The notes under the pieces: model-generated
Seen by the model: the letters and a program-made list of their open reading frames with translations, nothing else
Databases searched by the model: none
Told to the model about the DNA's origin: nothing
Translations under genes and position numbers: made by a program
Part shown: piece by piece, positions 18,372 to 28,148 of the stretch
Position numbering within the stretch: position 1 is the first letter of the stretch
Layout: each line of letters starts with the position of its first letter
Assembly (NCBI GenBank): GCA_963754125.1
Contig: CAVWEX010000014.1
Span: 124,001-188,000, forward strand
DNA: 64,000 nucleotides
Origin: RPQJ01 sp963754125
GTDB lineage: Bacteria; Pseudomonadota; Gammaproteobacteria; Steroidobacterales; Steroidobacteraceae
Reading direction: 5' to 3'

Positions 18372-18449
18372 GGTGGACGTAGCTCAGCTGGTTAGAGCTC
18401 CTGGTTGTGGTCCAGGAGGTCGTGGGTTCGAATCCCATCGTCCACCCCA
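18372..18449 (+). tRNA. tRNA-His (GTG)
   Basis: 78 bases including the encoded extra 5' G (G-1, at 18372) opposite the C discriminator, characteristic of bacterial tRNA-His. Acceptor GTGGACG pairs with CGTCCAC. Anticodon stem CCTGG/CCAGG with loop TTGTGGT gives GTG. CCA is encoded. Confidence 0.96.
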
Positions 18450-18460
18450 GTTTTGAAGTG

Positions 18461-18536
18461 GGGCCGTTAGCTCAGTTGGTAGAGCTGCTGACTCTTAATC
18501 AGTAGGTCGTAGGTTCGAGTCCTACACGGCCCACCA
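18461..18536 (+). tRNA. tRNA-Lys (CTT)
   Basis: 76 bases. Acceptor GGGCCGT pairs with ACGGCCC, discriminator A, CCA encoded. Anticodon stem GCTGA/TCAGT with loop CTCTTAA gives CTT. Last of the four-tRNA cluster; the following methyltransferase gene starts 36 bases later without a visible terminator. Confidence 0.96.
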
Positions 18537-18572
18537 TTTCCAGGCGCGCGAAGATGCGCGTCGATAGTCACG

Positions 18573-19394
18573 ATGAAGCAAGACCTCACATCTCTTGAGC
18601 CGCTCCTCGCGTGTCCTGCCTGCCGAGGGGCGGTTCACTTGTCGAACGACGCCGCCGTCTGCGTGGCATGCCGGGCGCGCTTTCCGATCCAGGACGGCAT
18701 TCCGCTGTTCGCCCGCATCGGCTCGCCGACCGGGACGGACGAGCAGCAGCCGGGCGAAACCAGTGAGGCGTACCAGCGTCGCTACCAGCAGGATGCGCGG
18801 GCGGCGCAGTACAACGCGATGTACCGCGACAGCTGGGCCAAGACGCTCAGCACGCGCCGTGAAGCCCGCCTTCTCGATCACCTGCTCGAGAGCCAGGGGC
18901 ACTGCCGGACGCTGCTGGACCTGCCCTGTGGCGGGGGGCGCGTGAGTGCGCCGCTGGCGAGACACACCGACCTGCTGCTGGAGGCCGACATTGGCCTCGG
19001 GCAGGTGCGCTATGCGCGACAGAACGGCCGTGTCCCCACGACGCAGATCTGGATGACGGCCTCGGGCTTCGAGATCCCGCTGCAGGACTCGGCCGTGGAC
19101 GGGACTGTGTGCGTGCGCCTGAATCACCATCTCCCGACCGCCGTCGAGCGCGAGCGGCTGGTCCGGGAACTGCTCCGGGTCTCGCGGCGCTTCGTGGTCA
19201 TGACCTTCTTCGATTACGACTCGCTCAAGAACCGCCTGCGCCGCGTGCGCGGGAAGCGGCCGAAGCTCACGATGCGGGTGGACGAACTGCGCGACCTCGC
19301 ACAGTCCTGCGGGGCGGTACTCGTGGCCTGCCCGGCACTGTTCGTCATCGGCTCCGGTCATCGCTACGCGCTGATGGTGAAGCAGCCGATCTGA
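18573..19394 (+). CDS. SAM methyltransferase with N-terminal Trm112-like zinc ribbon
   Basis: Predicted class I methyltransferase of unknown substrate, 273 residues. The N-terminus is a Trm112-type zinc ribbon (CPAC ... CVAC, residues 14-34, ending FPIQDGIPLF), a module often fused to methyltransferases in glycan and lipid loci. The Rossmann motif I is LLDLPCGGGRVSAPLA (about residue 114), with an acidic motif II in LLLEADIG. First gene of a three-gene set: its TGA overlaps the next ATG (TGATG). The set sits between tRNA-Lys and tRNA-Leu and could be read from the tRNA promoter. I do not recognise a named homologue. Confidence 0.8.
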   Translation: MKQDLTSLEPLLACPACRGAVHLSNDAAVCVACRARFPIQDGIPLFARIGSPTGTDEQQPGETSEAYQRRYQQDARAAQYNAMYRDSWAKTLSTRREARLLDHLLESQGHCRTLLDLPCGGGRVSAPLARHTDLLLEADIGLGQVRYARQNGRVPTTQIWMTASGFEIPLQDSAVDGTVCVRLNHHLPTAVERERLVRELLRVSRRFVVMTFFDYDSLKNRLRRVRGKRPKLTMRVDELRDLAQSCGAVLVACPALFVIGSGHRYALMVKQPI

Positions 19395-20218
19395 TGCCGG
19401 GTACGCCTGCGCGCTCCGACTCCTTGCGCGTCAATCCGCGTGTCGCCCGGGCGGGGCACGGCGCCGTCGTGGAACTCCACCCTGCCGCCGGCGTCACCCT
19501 CAAGGAAGAGCCCGGAACGCTCATCTGGCGCGAGCGGCTCCCCGACGGCACGGAGGCCGTGATCAAGCTCTATCGACGCGGCCTGCTCGCCTGGTGCCGC
19601 TGCCGCCTGACCGGGTTCCGGACGTGGAACGAGTTCCGGGCCCTCGGCGTGCTCGAATCACTGGGCGAGTGCTGCACCCCGCCGTTGTTCTGGGGCCATG
19701 GACACTTCGGGCGTCACGGCTGGGGCGAGCTGCTGGCCATGCGGTGGCTGCCCGGCTGCCGTGGGTTGGACGACGTCCTGGCCTCCGAACCCGAGGCCGC
19801 AGGGAAATTCGACCTCGCGCCACTCTGGTCGGCGGTCGGCCGCCTGCACGATGCCGGTGTGCACCACGGCACCCTGCTGGCCCGCAACATCCTGGTCCGG
19901 GGCGAAGGCGATGCGCGCGAGTTCGTCCTGCTGGACCTGCCGCGCTTTCATCGCTTTCCATACGGGCTCCGCGGTTCGCGGATGGCCCGCTACGACCTGA
20001 TGTTCCTGGCCACGACGCTGCTGCGGGCGCGGCCGGCCAGCGAACTGCCGCACTGGCTCGCGGCGTACGGCATGAACGAGGATCAGGCGACCCGGTTCGT
20101 GGCCGACCTCGGGCGCTTCCGCAACTCCTCGCGCCTGCGCCGCGCGGTCGGACTCGAGTTCAACGTACGCGCGCTGCTCGCCAGGGTCCGCCATTCACGC
20201 GCTGTACGTGACCGCTAG
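19394..20218 (+). CDS. InaA/WaaP-like lipopolysaccharide kinase homologue lacking the HxD aspartate
   Basis: Protein-kinase-fold protein of 274 residues resembling the Kdo/WaaP/InaA group, which phosphorylates LPS core sugars in some members. The ATP lysine (AVIKLYRRG, about residue 57), an alpha-C-type glutamate (TWNEFRALG), a hinge-like LLAMRWLPG and a metal-binding aspartate (VLLDLPRF) are present. The catalytic-loop equivalent reads VHHGTLLARNILV: histidine and asparagine are there but threonine replaces the usual catalytic aspartate. Some InaA members also vary here, so it may be active by another arrangement or be a pseudokinase. Coupled to both neighbours by overlaps of one and 11 bases. 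Confidence 0.75.
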   Translation: MPGTPARSDSLRVNPRVARAGHGAVVELHPAAGVTLKEEPGTLIWRERLPDGTEAVIKLYRRGLLAWCRCRLTGFRTWNEFRALGVLESLGECCTPPLFWGHGHFGRHGWGELLAMRWLPGCRGLDDVLASEPEAAGKFDLAPLWSAVGRLHDAGVHHGTLLARNILVRGEGDAREFVLLDLPRFHRFPYGLRGSRMARYDLMFLATTLLRARPASELPHWLAAYGMNEDQATRFVADLGRFRNSSRLRRAVGLEFNVRALLARVRHSRAVRDR

Positions 20219-21191
20219 GACGTTGAGGTTCGAAGTTGCGGCGACCGCCGTCCTGGCGCTGCTCACGTCACTGTTCGTCATCAATCTGCCATCAGGCAAG
20301 GCGTGGCAGCGGGTTAGCCTCGACGCCTCGCACGGCCCGATCTTTGCCGCGGTCGCCGTGGTTCTCGGCATGTGGCTCGCATCACGCGTGCGGGACCGCG
20401 ACGCTGCGCCGTGGCCGGACTGGGCGCGCTGTGGCCAGGCATTCGCGCTGGCAGTATTGATCGGTATCGTGGTCGAGTTCTTTCAGTCACTGCAGGCTCG
20501 GCCGCCGTCGCTTTTCGACGTGTTGACGGATGCGGCCGGCGCGGCCGCGGGGCTCGCGGCCTGGTCGCTGTTCGCACGCCCGGGCACCGGACGGCGAGGG
20601 GCGCGGGATCGATCCGACGAGTGGGCGGTCACTGCAATCGCGCTCGCCGGCCTCGCTTTCATCGCGTGGCGACCGGTGCACGCGGCCGTCGCCTATGCCG
20701 GGCGCGCCGCCAGCTTTCCGGTCATCGCGAAGTTCCAGGGGCCGCGGGACCTGTACTTCGTGTCCACCGGAGGCAGGACAGCCGAGGTCGTCGACATGCC
20801 AACACCCTGGGCGCAGCGGGGCGGCGAGCGCGCCCTGTGGCTCGCCTGGGACGCGCAGGATGCTCCGGCCGTCCAGAATCTCGAGCCAAACGGCGACTGG
20901 CGCGGCTACTCCGTGGTCGCATTGGACCTCACCAACTCCTCCGCATCGGAGCTTCAGCTGACTCTCCGCATCTTCGACGCGACCCACGACGGGTCGCCCG
21001 AGGACCGGCTGAACCTGCCGCTGGTCATCGCGCCGCGGACGCGAACAGTGATGAGGGTCGCGATGTCTGCGGTCGAGTCCGCGCCGGCCGGGCGACCGAT
21101 GGACCTCTCCCGGGTCGCCAACGTCATGCTCTTCGGTCGGAAGGGCGAGGTGCCGGGCGAACTCTATCTTTCGCGCCTCTGGCTCGAGTGA
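20208..21191 (+). CDS. VanZ-like membrane protein with C-terminal beta-sandwich domain
   Basis: 327 residues, GTG start inside the upstream gene. The N-terminal half has four hydrophobic segments (about residues 8-26, 42-60, 76-94, 100-118) and VanZ-family features: a His in DASHGPIFAAVAVVLG and the polar block VVEFFQSLQARPPSLFDVLTDAAG. A further hydrophobic stretch (AVTAIALAGLAFIAW) precedes about 180 residues predicted to be a carbohydrate-binding or CIA30-like beta sandwich facing the periplasm (DLYFVSTGG ... LRIFDATHDG ... MDLSRVANVMLFGR ... YLSRLWLE). VanZ proteins are tied to glycopeptide resistance and surface-glycan loci without a settled mechanism. Last gene of the trio, followed by tRNA-Leu. 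Confidence 0.75.
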   Translation: MTARTLRFEVAATAVLALLTSLFVINLPSGKAWQRVSLDASHGPIFAAVAVVLGMWLASRVRDRDAAPWPDWARCGQAFALAVLIGIVVEFFQSLQARPPSLFDVLTDAAGAAAGLAAWSLFARPGTGRRGARDRSDEWAVTAIALAGLAFIAWRPVHAAVAYAGRAASFPVIAKFQGPRDLYFVSTGGRTAEVVDMPTPWAQRGGERALWLAWDAQDAPAVQNLEPNGDWRGYSVVALDLTNSSASELQLTLRIFDATHDGSPEDRLNLPLVIAPRTRTVMRVAMSAVESAPAGRPMDLSRVANVMLFGRKGEVPGELYLSRLWLE

Positions 21192-21205
21192 GGAGGCCAC
21201 GGACG

Positions 21206-21233
21206 TTCTTGTCGATTGATTTACCTATAGAAT
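21206..21233 (+). promoter_or_regulatory. Candidate promoter of tRNA-Leu
   Basis: An AT-rich patch, unusual here, lies 33-60 bases before tRNA-Leu: TTCTTG (21206-21211), 16 bases, TAGAAT (21228-21233). The -10 is good and the -35 weak. Confidence 0.45.
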
Positions 21234-21265
21234 CCATCCGGTTGGCGACCCTGGGCCGGCGACCC

Positions 21266-21351
21266 GCGAAAGTGGCGGAACTGGTAGACGCGCTGGATTT
21301 AGGTTCCAGTGGGTAACCCCCGTGAGGGTTCGAGTCCCTCCTTTCGCACCA
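21266..21351 (+). tRNA. tRNA-Leu (TAG)
   Basis: 86 bases with a long variable arm, as expected for a class II tRNA. Acceptor GCGAAAG pairs with CTTTCGC, discriminator A and CCA encoded. Anticodon stem CTGGA/TCCAG with loop TTTAGGT gives TAG. A tRNA-Leu directly upstream of tig is common in gammaproteobacteria. Confidence 0.96.
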
Positions 21352-21458
21352 GTCACAGCGCGACGGGCGATGGTTCAACGTGGCCGGATCCGTGGCAAAA
21401 TGTCCGGCTTCGCGAGGCGGCGATCCTGCCCGCCCGACCTATTCGAGGACCGACGACC

Positions 21459-22754
21459 ATGCAGGTATCGATCGAGACGACCAGCGCCCTCGAGCGGCGG
21501 ATGGAAGTGAGCGTCCCCCGTGAGCGCATCGAGCAGGCGATCGACGAACGCCTCAAGCGCGTCAGCCGCACGGCGAAGCTCAAGGGCTTCCGGCCGGGCA
21601 AGGTGCCGCTCAAGGTCGTCAAGCAGCAGTTCGGCGCGCAGGTGCGGCAGGAAGTCCTCTCCGACCTGATGCAGACGAGCTTCGCCGAGGCGGTGAGCCA
21701 GGAGAAGCTCAAGCCCGCGGCCGGGCCGCGCATCGAGCCGCTGTCCGTCGGTCCCGACGAGGACCTGCGTTACCGCGCGACGTTCGAGGTCTTCCCCGAG
21801 ATCGAACTGCAGGGCGTCGAAGGCATCGCGGTCGTGCGGCCCGCGGCGGAGGTGACCGACGCCGACGTGGACGCGATGGTGCTCAACCTTCGTGAGCAGC
21901 GGCCGCGCTTCGATGTGGCCGAGCGAGAGAGCCGCGAGGGCGACCGCGTCACGATGGACTTCGTGGGCCAGGTCGACGGCGCGCCGTTCGAGGGCAGCAA
22001 GGGCGACGACGTGGGCGTGCTGCTCGGCGGTGGCCGAATGCTCAAGGCCTTCGAGTCCGGCATCACGGGAATGAAGGCGGACGAGCACCGGCAGGTGAGC
22101 GTCCCGTACCCGGCCGACTATCACAACCCGGCGCTCGCTGGTAAAGCCGCCACCTTCGACGTGCACGTGAAGAAGGTCGAGGAGCGGCGCCTGCCGGAGG
22201 TGGACGACGAGTTCTGTCGCGAGTACGGCGTCCACGAGGGCGGCGTCGAGCAGCTGCGCCGCGAGGTGCGCGACAACATGGAGCGTGAGCTTGCGGATAA
22301 CGTCCGCGCGCGTCTCAAGCAGCAGTTGCTCGACGGGCTGCTGAAGGCGAACCCCGTGGAGGTTCCGACCGGCTTCGTCGACTCGCAGGTTCGGGAAATG
22401 CAGATCGAGGCGGCGCGACGGACCGGCGCGACCGATGCCTCGCAGGTGCCTTCCGCCGACTCGTTCGTGGAAGCCGCACGGCGACGCGTGGCGCTCGGAC
22501 TGCTGATCCGGGAACTGATCAGGAGTCGCGGCGTGCAGATCGACCGGGACCGCGTCGAGGCACGGCTCGCGGACATCGCCGCCACGTATCCCGACCCCGA
22601 GGCGGTGATCAAGGCCTATCGGCAGAATGCCGACGGGATGCGCCAGGTCGAGTCACTGGTTCTAGAGGACCAGGCGGTGGATCTGCTGCTCGAGCATGCC
22701 AAGGTCACGGAGCGGGCCGCGTCGTTCAAGGAAGTGATGAACTTTGGAGCCTGA
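21459..22754 (+). CDS. tig: Trigger factor
   Basis: Ribosome-associated chaperone and peptidyl-prolyl isomerase that meets nascent chains at the exit tunnel. 431 residues. The ribosome-binding signature is in LKGFRPGKVPLKVV (residues 43-56). The FKBP-type domain follows (GDRVTMDFVGQVDGAPFEG, near residues 155-175), then a long helical C-terminal chaperone region. Located directly upstream of clpP, clpX and lon as in E. coli, forming a protein quality-control block. Confidence 0.96.
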   Translation: MQVSIETTSALERRMEVSVPRERIEQAIDERLKRVSRTAKLKGFRPGKVPLKVVKQQFGAQVRQEVLSDLMQTSFAEAVSQEKLKPAAGPRIEPLSVGPDEDLRYRATFEVFPEIELQGVEGIAVVRPAAEVTDADVDAMVLNLREQRPRFDVAERESREGDRVTMDFVGQVDGAPFEGSKGDDVGVLLGGGRMLKAFESGITGMKADEHRQVSVPYPADYHNPALAGKAATFDVHVKKVEERRLPEVDDEFCREYGVHEGGVEQLRREVRDNMERELADNVRARLKQQLLDGLLKANPVEVPTGFVDSQVREMQIEAARRTGATDASQVPSADSFVEAARRRVALGLLIRELIRSRGVQIDRDRVEARLADIAATYPDPEAVIKAYRQNADGMRQVESLVLEDQAVDLLLEHAKVTERAASFKEVMNFGA

Positions 22755-22821
22755 TGCGTCGCGGAGCCGCGAAGTTCCTCTACACTAGCGCCAACCCGCC
22801 CGTCACGAGTCGAACGATCTC

Positions 22822-23454
22822 ATGCCCATGAACGCTCCCCTTGCCCTGAATCTCGTTCCGATGGTCGTCGAGCAGACGGCCCGCGGCGAGCGCGCCTACG
22901 ACATCTACTCGCGCCTCCTGAAGGAGCGAGTGATCTTCATCGTAGGCCCGGTCGAGGATTACATGGCCAACCTGATCGTTGCCCAGTTGCTGTTCCTCGA
23001 ATCGGAGAATCCCGAGAAGGACATCGCCCTCTACATCAACTCGCCGGGCGGATCGGTCAGCGCCGGTCTCGCCATCTACGACACCATGCAGTTCATCAAG
23101 CCGGACATCAGCACGATCTGTGTCGGCCAGGCCGCGAGCATGGGCGCGGTGCTGCTCGCCGGCGGCGCGAAGACCAAGCGTTTCTGCCTGCCCCATTCCC
23201 GGGTGATGATCCACCAGCCGCTGGGCGGTTTTCAGGGCCAGGCGACGGACATCGAGATCCACGCTCGCGAGATCCTCGACGCCCGTGAGCGGCTCAACCG
23301 CATCCTCGCAAACCATACGGGCCAGTCGATCGAAAAGATCAAGCACGACACGGACCGCGACAACTTCATGACCGGCGAGCAGGCCATCAGCTACGGCCTC
23401 ATCGACGCCGTGCTGCAGAAGCGTGGCGCGAGCGGTGCGGCCGACCGCGCCTGA
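22822..23454 (+). CDS. clpP: ATP-dependent Clp protease proteolytic subunit
   Basis: Serine protease subunit forming the barrel that works with ClpX. 210 residues. The catalytic triad is visible: Ser in GQAASMGAVLL, His in HSRVMIHQPLGG and Asp in KHDTDRDNFM. A second in-frame ATG at 22828 is also possible. A TACACT box at 22781-22786 may be the -10 of a promoter in the 67-base gap after tig. The N-terminus is longer than the mature enzyme, consistent with a short propeptide. Confidence 0.97.
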   Translation: MPMNAPLALNLVPMVVEQTARGERAYDIYSRLLKERVIFIVGPVEDYMANLIVAQLLFLESENPEKDIALYINSPGGSVSAGLAIYDTMQFIKPDISTICVGQAASMGAVLLAGGAKTKRFCLPHSRVMIHQPLGGFQGQATDIEIHAREILDARERLNRILANHTGQSIEKIKHDTDRDNFMTGEQAISYGLIDAVLQKRGASGAADRA

Positions 23455-23494
23455 GACCGTTCACGGGCATAAGTCGCTGTTGAATCGAGGTTTT

Positions 23495-23523
23495 TTGCGC
23501 GCCTCTGGGCGCCGTGGTATAAG
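23495..23523 (+). promoter_or_regulatory. Promoter candidate for clpX
   Basis: TTGCGC (23495-23500), a 17-base spacer and TATAAG (23518-23523) lie 63 bases before the clpX start, preceded by a T6 run. This would allow clpX expression apart from clpP. Confidence 0.5.
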
Positions 23524-23585
23524 CCACTCGGGCCCGCGGAAGGCGGCTTGCACTGTGCCCACGAGGGCGGGGTAGAAGGTCAGGC

Positions 23586-24893
23586 ATGGCGGACGATTCA
23601 CGCGGCAAGCACGACGACGGCAAGCTCCTGTACTGCTCCTTCTGCGGCAAGAGCCAGCACGAGGTTCGCAAGCTCATCGCCGGTCCCTCGGTGTTCGTCT
23701 GCGACGAGTGCGTCGAGCTCTGCAACGACATCATCCGCGAAGAGCTCGAGGAGAAGGCGGAAAAGACCCGCGAGAAGCTCCCCAAGCCCCACGAGATCAA
23801 GCGCGTCCTCGACGAGTACGTCATCGGCCAGGACCGCGCCAAGAAGGTGCTGTCGGTCGCGGTCTACAACCACTACAAGCGCCTGCAGACGCGCGGTGCC
23901 GACGGCAAGCGCGACGAGGTCGAGCTCGCCAAGAGCAACATCCTGCTGATCGGGCCCACTGGCAGCGGCAAGACGCTTCTCGCCGAGACGCTGGCGCGAC
24001 TGCTGAATGTGCCCTTCACGATCGCAGACGCCACGACCCTCACCGAAGCCGGGTACGTCGGCGAGGACGTCGAGAACATCATCCAGAAGCTGTTGCAGAA
24101 GTGCGACTACGATGTCGAGAAGGCGCAGACCGGCATCGTCTACATCGACGAGATCGACAAGATCTCGCGCAAGTCCGACAACCCGTCGATCACCCGCGAC
24201 GTGTCGGGCGAGGGCGTGCAGCAGGCGCTGCTGAAGCTCATCGAAGGCACGATCGCCTCGGTGCCGCCGCAGGGCGGCCGAAAGCACCCGCAGCAGGAAT
24301 TCCTGCAGGTGGACACCGGCAACATCCTCTTTATCTGCGGCGGGGCGTTCTCGGGTCTCGAGAAGATCATCATGAACCGCACGCAGAAGAGCGGCATCGG
24401 CTTCGTGGCGGATGTCCGCGAGCAGAGCGCCCGGCCGCATGGCTCCGACCTCTTCCACGACGTCGAGCCCGAGGACCTCATCAAGTACGGGCTGATCCCG
24501 GAATTCGTCGGGCGCCTGCCGGTGGTCGCCACGCTTGACGAGCTCGACGAGATCGCGCTGGTACAGATCCTGACCGCGCCTCGTAACGCGCTCACCAAGC
24601 AGTACCGGAAGCTCTTCGACATGGAGGGCGTCGAGATCGAGTTCCGCGAGGAGGCGTTGCGCGCCGTGGCGCGTCGCGCCATGCAGCGCAAGACCGGCGC
24701 CCGGGGCCTGCGCACCATCCTCGAGAACGTGCTGCTCGACATCATGTACGACCTGCCCGGCATGCGTAACGTGCAGAAGGTCGTGATCGACGAGGACGTC
24801 ATCGCCGGGGAAACCAAGCCCTACCTCGTCTACGGGGTCGAGGAAACGCGGCTGGCGGCAGTCGAAGAGCGCCGGACGGGATCGGACCACTGA
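23586..24893 (+). CDS. clpX: Clp protease ATP-binding subunit ClpX
   Basis: AAA+ unfoldase that feeds substrates to ClpP. 435 residues. The N-terminal C4 zinc domain is seen (CSFCGKSQ ... CDECVELC, residues 17-43), then Walker A GPTGSGKT (about residue 119), Walker B VYIDEIDK, the pore loop GYVGEDVEN and the RKH-type loop (QGGRKHPQQ). The IGF-type ClpP-contact loop is present as SGIGFVADV. Intact, with synteny to clpP and lon. Confidence 0.97.
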   Translation: MADDSRGKHDDGKLLYCSFCGKSQHEVRKLIAGPSVFVCDECVELCNDIIREELEEKAEKTREKLPKPHEIKRVLDEYVIGQDRAKKVLSVAVYNHYKRLQTRGADGKRDEVELAKSNILLIGPTGSGKTLLAETLARLLNVPFTIADATTLTEAGYVGEDVENIIQKLLQKCDYDVEKAQTGIVYIDEIDKISRKSDNPSITRDVSGEGVQQALLKLIEGTIASVPPQGGRKHPQQEFLQVDTGNILFICGGAFSGLEKIIMNRTQKSGIGFVADVREQSARPHGSDLFHDVEPEDLIKYGLIPEFVGRLPVVATLDELDEIALVQILTAPRNALTKQYRKLFDMEGVEIEFREEALRAVARRAMQRKTGARGLRTILENVLLDIMYDLPGMRNVQKVVIDEDVIAGETKPYLVYGVEETRLAAVEERRTGSDH

Positions 24894-24984
24894 TTCGCCT
24901 CATCCCGCCGGTGCCTTTTCCGCGACAGCGGGAGAGGGCGGCCGCACGTGGCCTCGGGTTCCCGTCACCGTGCGCAATTTCTCT

Positions 24985-25010
24985 CTTGAATCTCGGGCCC
25001 GAGTCCCCAA
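24985..25010 (+). promoter_or_regulatory. lon: Heat-shock (sigma-32-type) promoter candidate upstream of lon
   Basis: CTTGAA (24985-24990), a 14-base spacer and CCCCAA (25005-25010) fit the sigma-32 pattern CTTGAA-N13-15-CCCCAT with one mismatch in the -10. It lies 80 bases before the chosen lon start in the 196-base clpX-lon gap. lon is a classic sigma-32 target in E. coli, which supports the reading. Confidence 0.6.
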
Positions 25011-25089
25011 AGATGGACGAATCTGACGGGCGCAGGCCACGAACGGCCTGCGGCCCGCTGCCTTGCATCCGGCGACGGAGATCCCCGAC

Positions 25090-27525
<2,436 letters not shown>

Positions 27526-27561
27526 CGCGCGTCGCCCCGTCCAAGGTAGAGGAGTGCATAG

Positions 27562-27835
27562 GTGAACAAGAACGAGTTGATCGAAGCAGTGGCCGAGCGC
27601 ACCGGGCTCGCGAAGTCGGATGCCGCTCGGGCGGTTGAAGCGGTCCTTGGGGCCGTCACGGAGGCCTTGCAGCGCAGCGATACCGTCGCCCTGTCGGGAT
27701 TCGGTATCGTTCGTGAGCAAGGAACGGGCGGCCCGCACCGGGCGTAATCCGCGCACGGGCGAGAGCATCGCAATTCCCGCCAGCCGGGTTCCGGCGTTCA
27801 AGGCTGGCAAGGGTCTAAAGGATGCTCTAAACTAA
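27562..27835 (+). CDS. hupB: DNA-binding protein HU, frameshifted
   Basis: Nucleoid-associated histone-like protein of the HU family. The N-terminal helices (NKNELIEAVAERTGLAKSDA) and the beta-arm with the family signature GRNPRTGESI are both present, but in different frames. The frame changes at about 27706, where one extra base follows LSGFG: the correct continuation is SFVSKERAARTGRNP. The joined length of about 90 residues is exactly that of HU. GTG start with GAGGAG upstream, 36 bases after lon, the usual position of hupB. Confidence 0.92.
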
Positions 27836-27854
27836 AGGGCTTCCCAGGGAGCTC

Positions 27855-27930
27855 GGGTGCTTAGCTCAGCTGGGAGAGCGTCGCCCTTACAAGGCGAAGG
27901 TCGTGGGTTCGATCCCCTCAGCACCCACCA
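27855..27930 (+). tRNA. tRNA-Val (TAC)
   Basis: 76 bases. Acceptor GGGTGCT pairs with AGCACCC, discriminator A, CCA encoded. Anticodon stem TCGCC/GGCGA with loop CTTACAA gives TAC. Begins 20 bases after hupB, so possibly processed from the same transcript. Confidence 0.96.
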
Positions 27931-27938
27931 GACCGCGC

Positions 27939-28015
27939 GGAGTGGTAGTTCAGTTGGTTAGAATACCGGCCTGTCACGCCGGGGGTCGCGGGTTCGAGTC
28001 CCGTCCACTCCGCCA
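27939..28015 (+). tRNA. tRNA-Asp (GTC)
   Basis: 77 bases. Acceptor GGAGTGG pairs with CCACTCC, discriminator G, CCA encoded. Anticodon stem CCGGC/GCCGG with loop CTGTCAC gives GTC. Eight bases after tRNA-Val. The Val-Asp pair between hupB and ppiD is common in gammaproteobacteria. Confidence 0.96.
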
Positions 28016-28040
28016 ATTTCTGGTCCGAGCGCGTTCGAAG

Positions 28041-28063
28041 AAGGCCCGCCCCCGCGGGCTTTC
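28041..28063 (+). terminator. Rho-independent-type terminator after the tRNA pair
   Basis: AAGGCCCGC and GCGGGCTTT (28041-28049 and 28054-28062) form a nine-pair stem including one G-T pair, with a CCCC loop, in the 133-base gap before ppiD. Most of the T-run is within the stem, so the terminator may be only moderately strong. Confidence 0.55.
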
Positions 28064-28148
28064 ACGTTTCTGACGGTACGAAAATGTGGCGGGCGGCAGG
28101 CTCGCCTCTTACTATCGCCCCTCCGAATTTCCTCGATCGTACAAAAAC

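Noticed and set aside
23480..23523. Sigma-32 promoter for clpX using TTGAAT at 23480
   Set aside because: No CCCCAT-like -10 lies at the right distance; the sigma-70 pair TTGCGC-17-TATAAG fits better.
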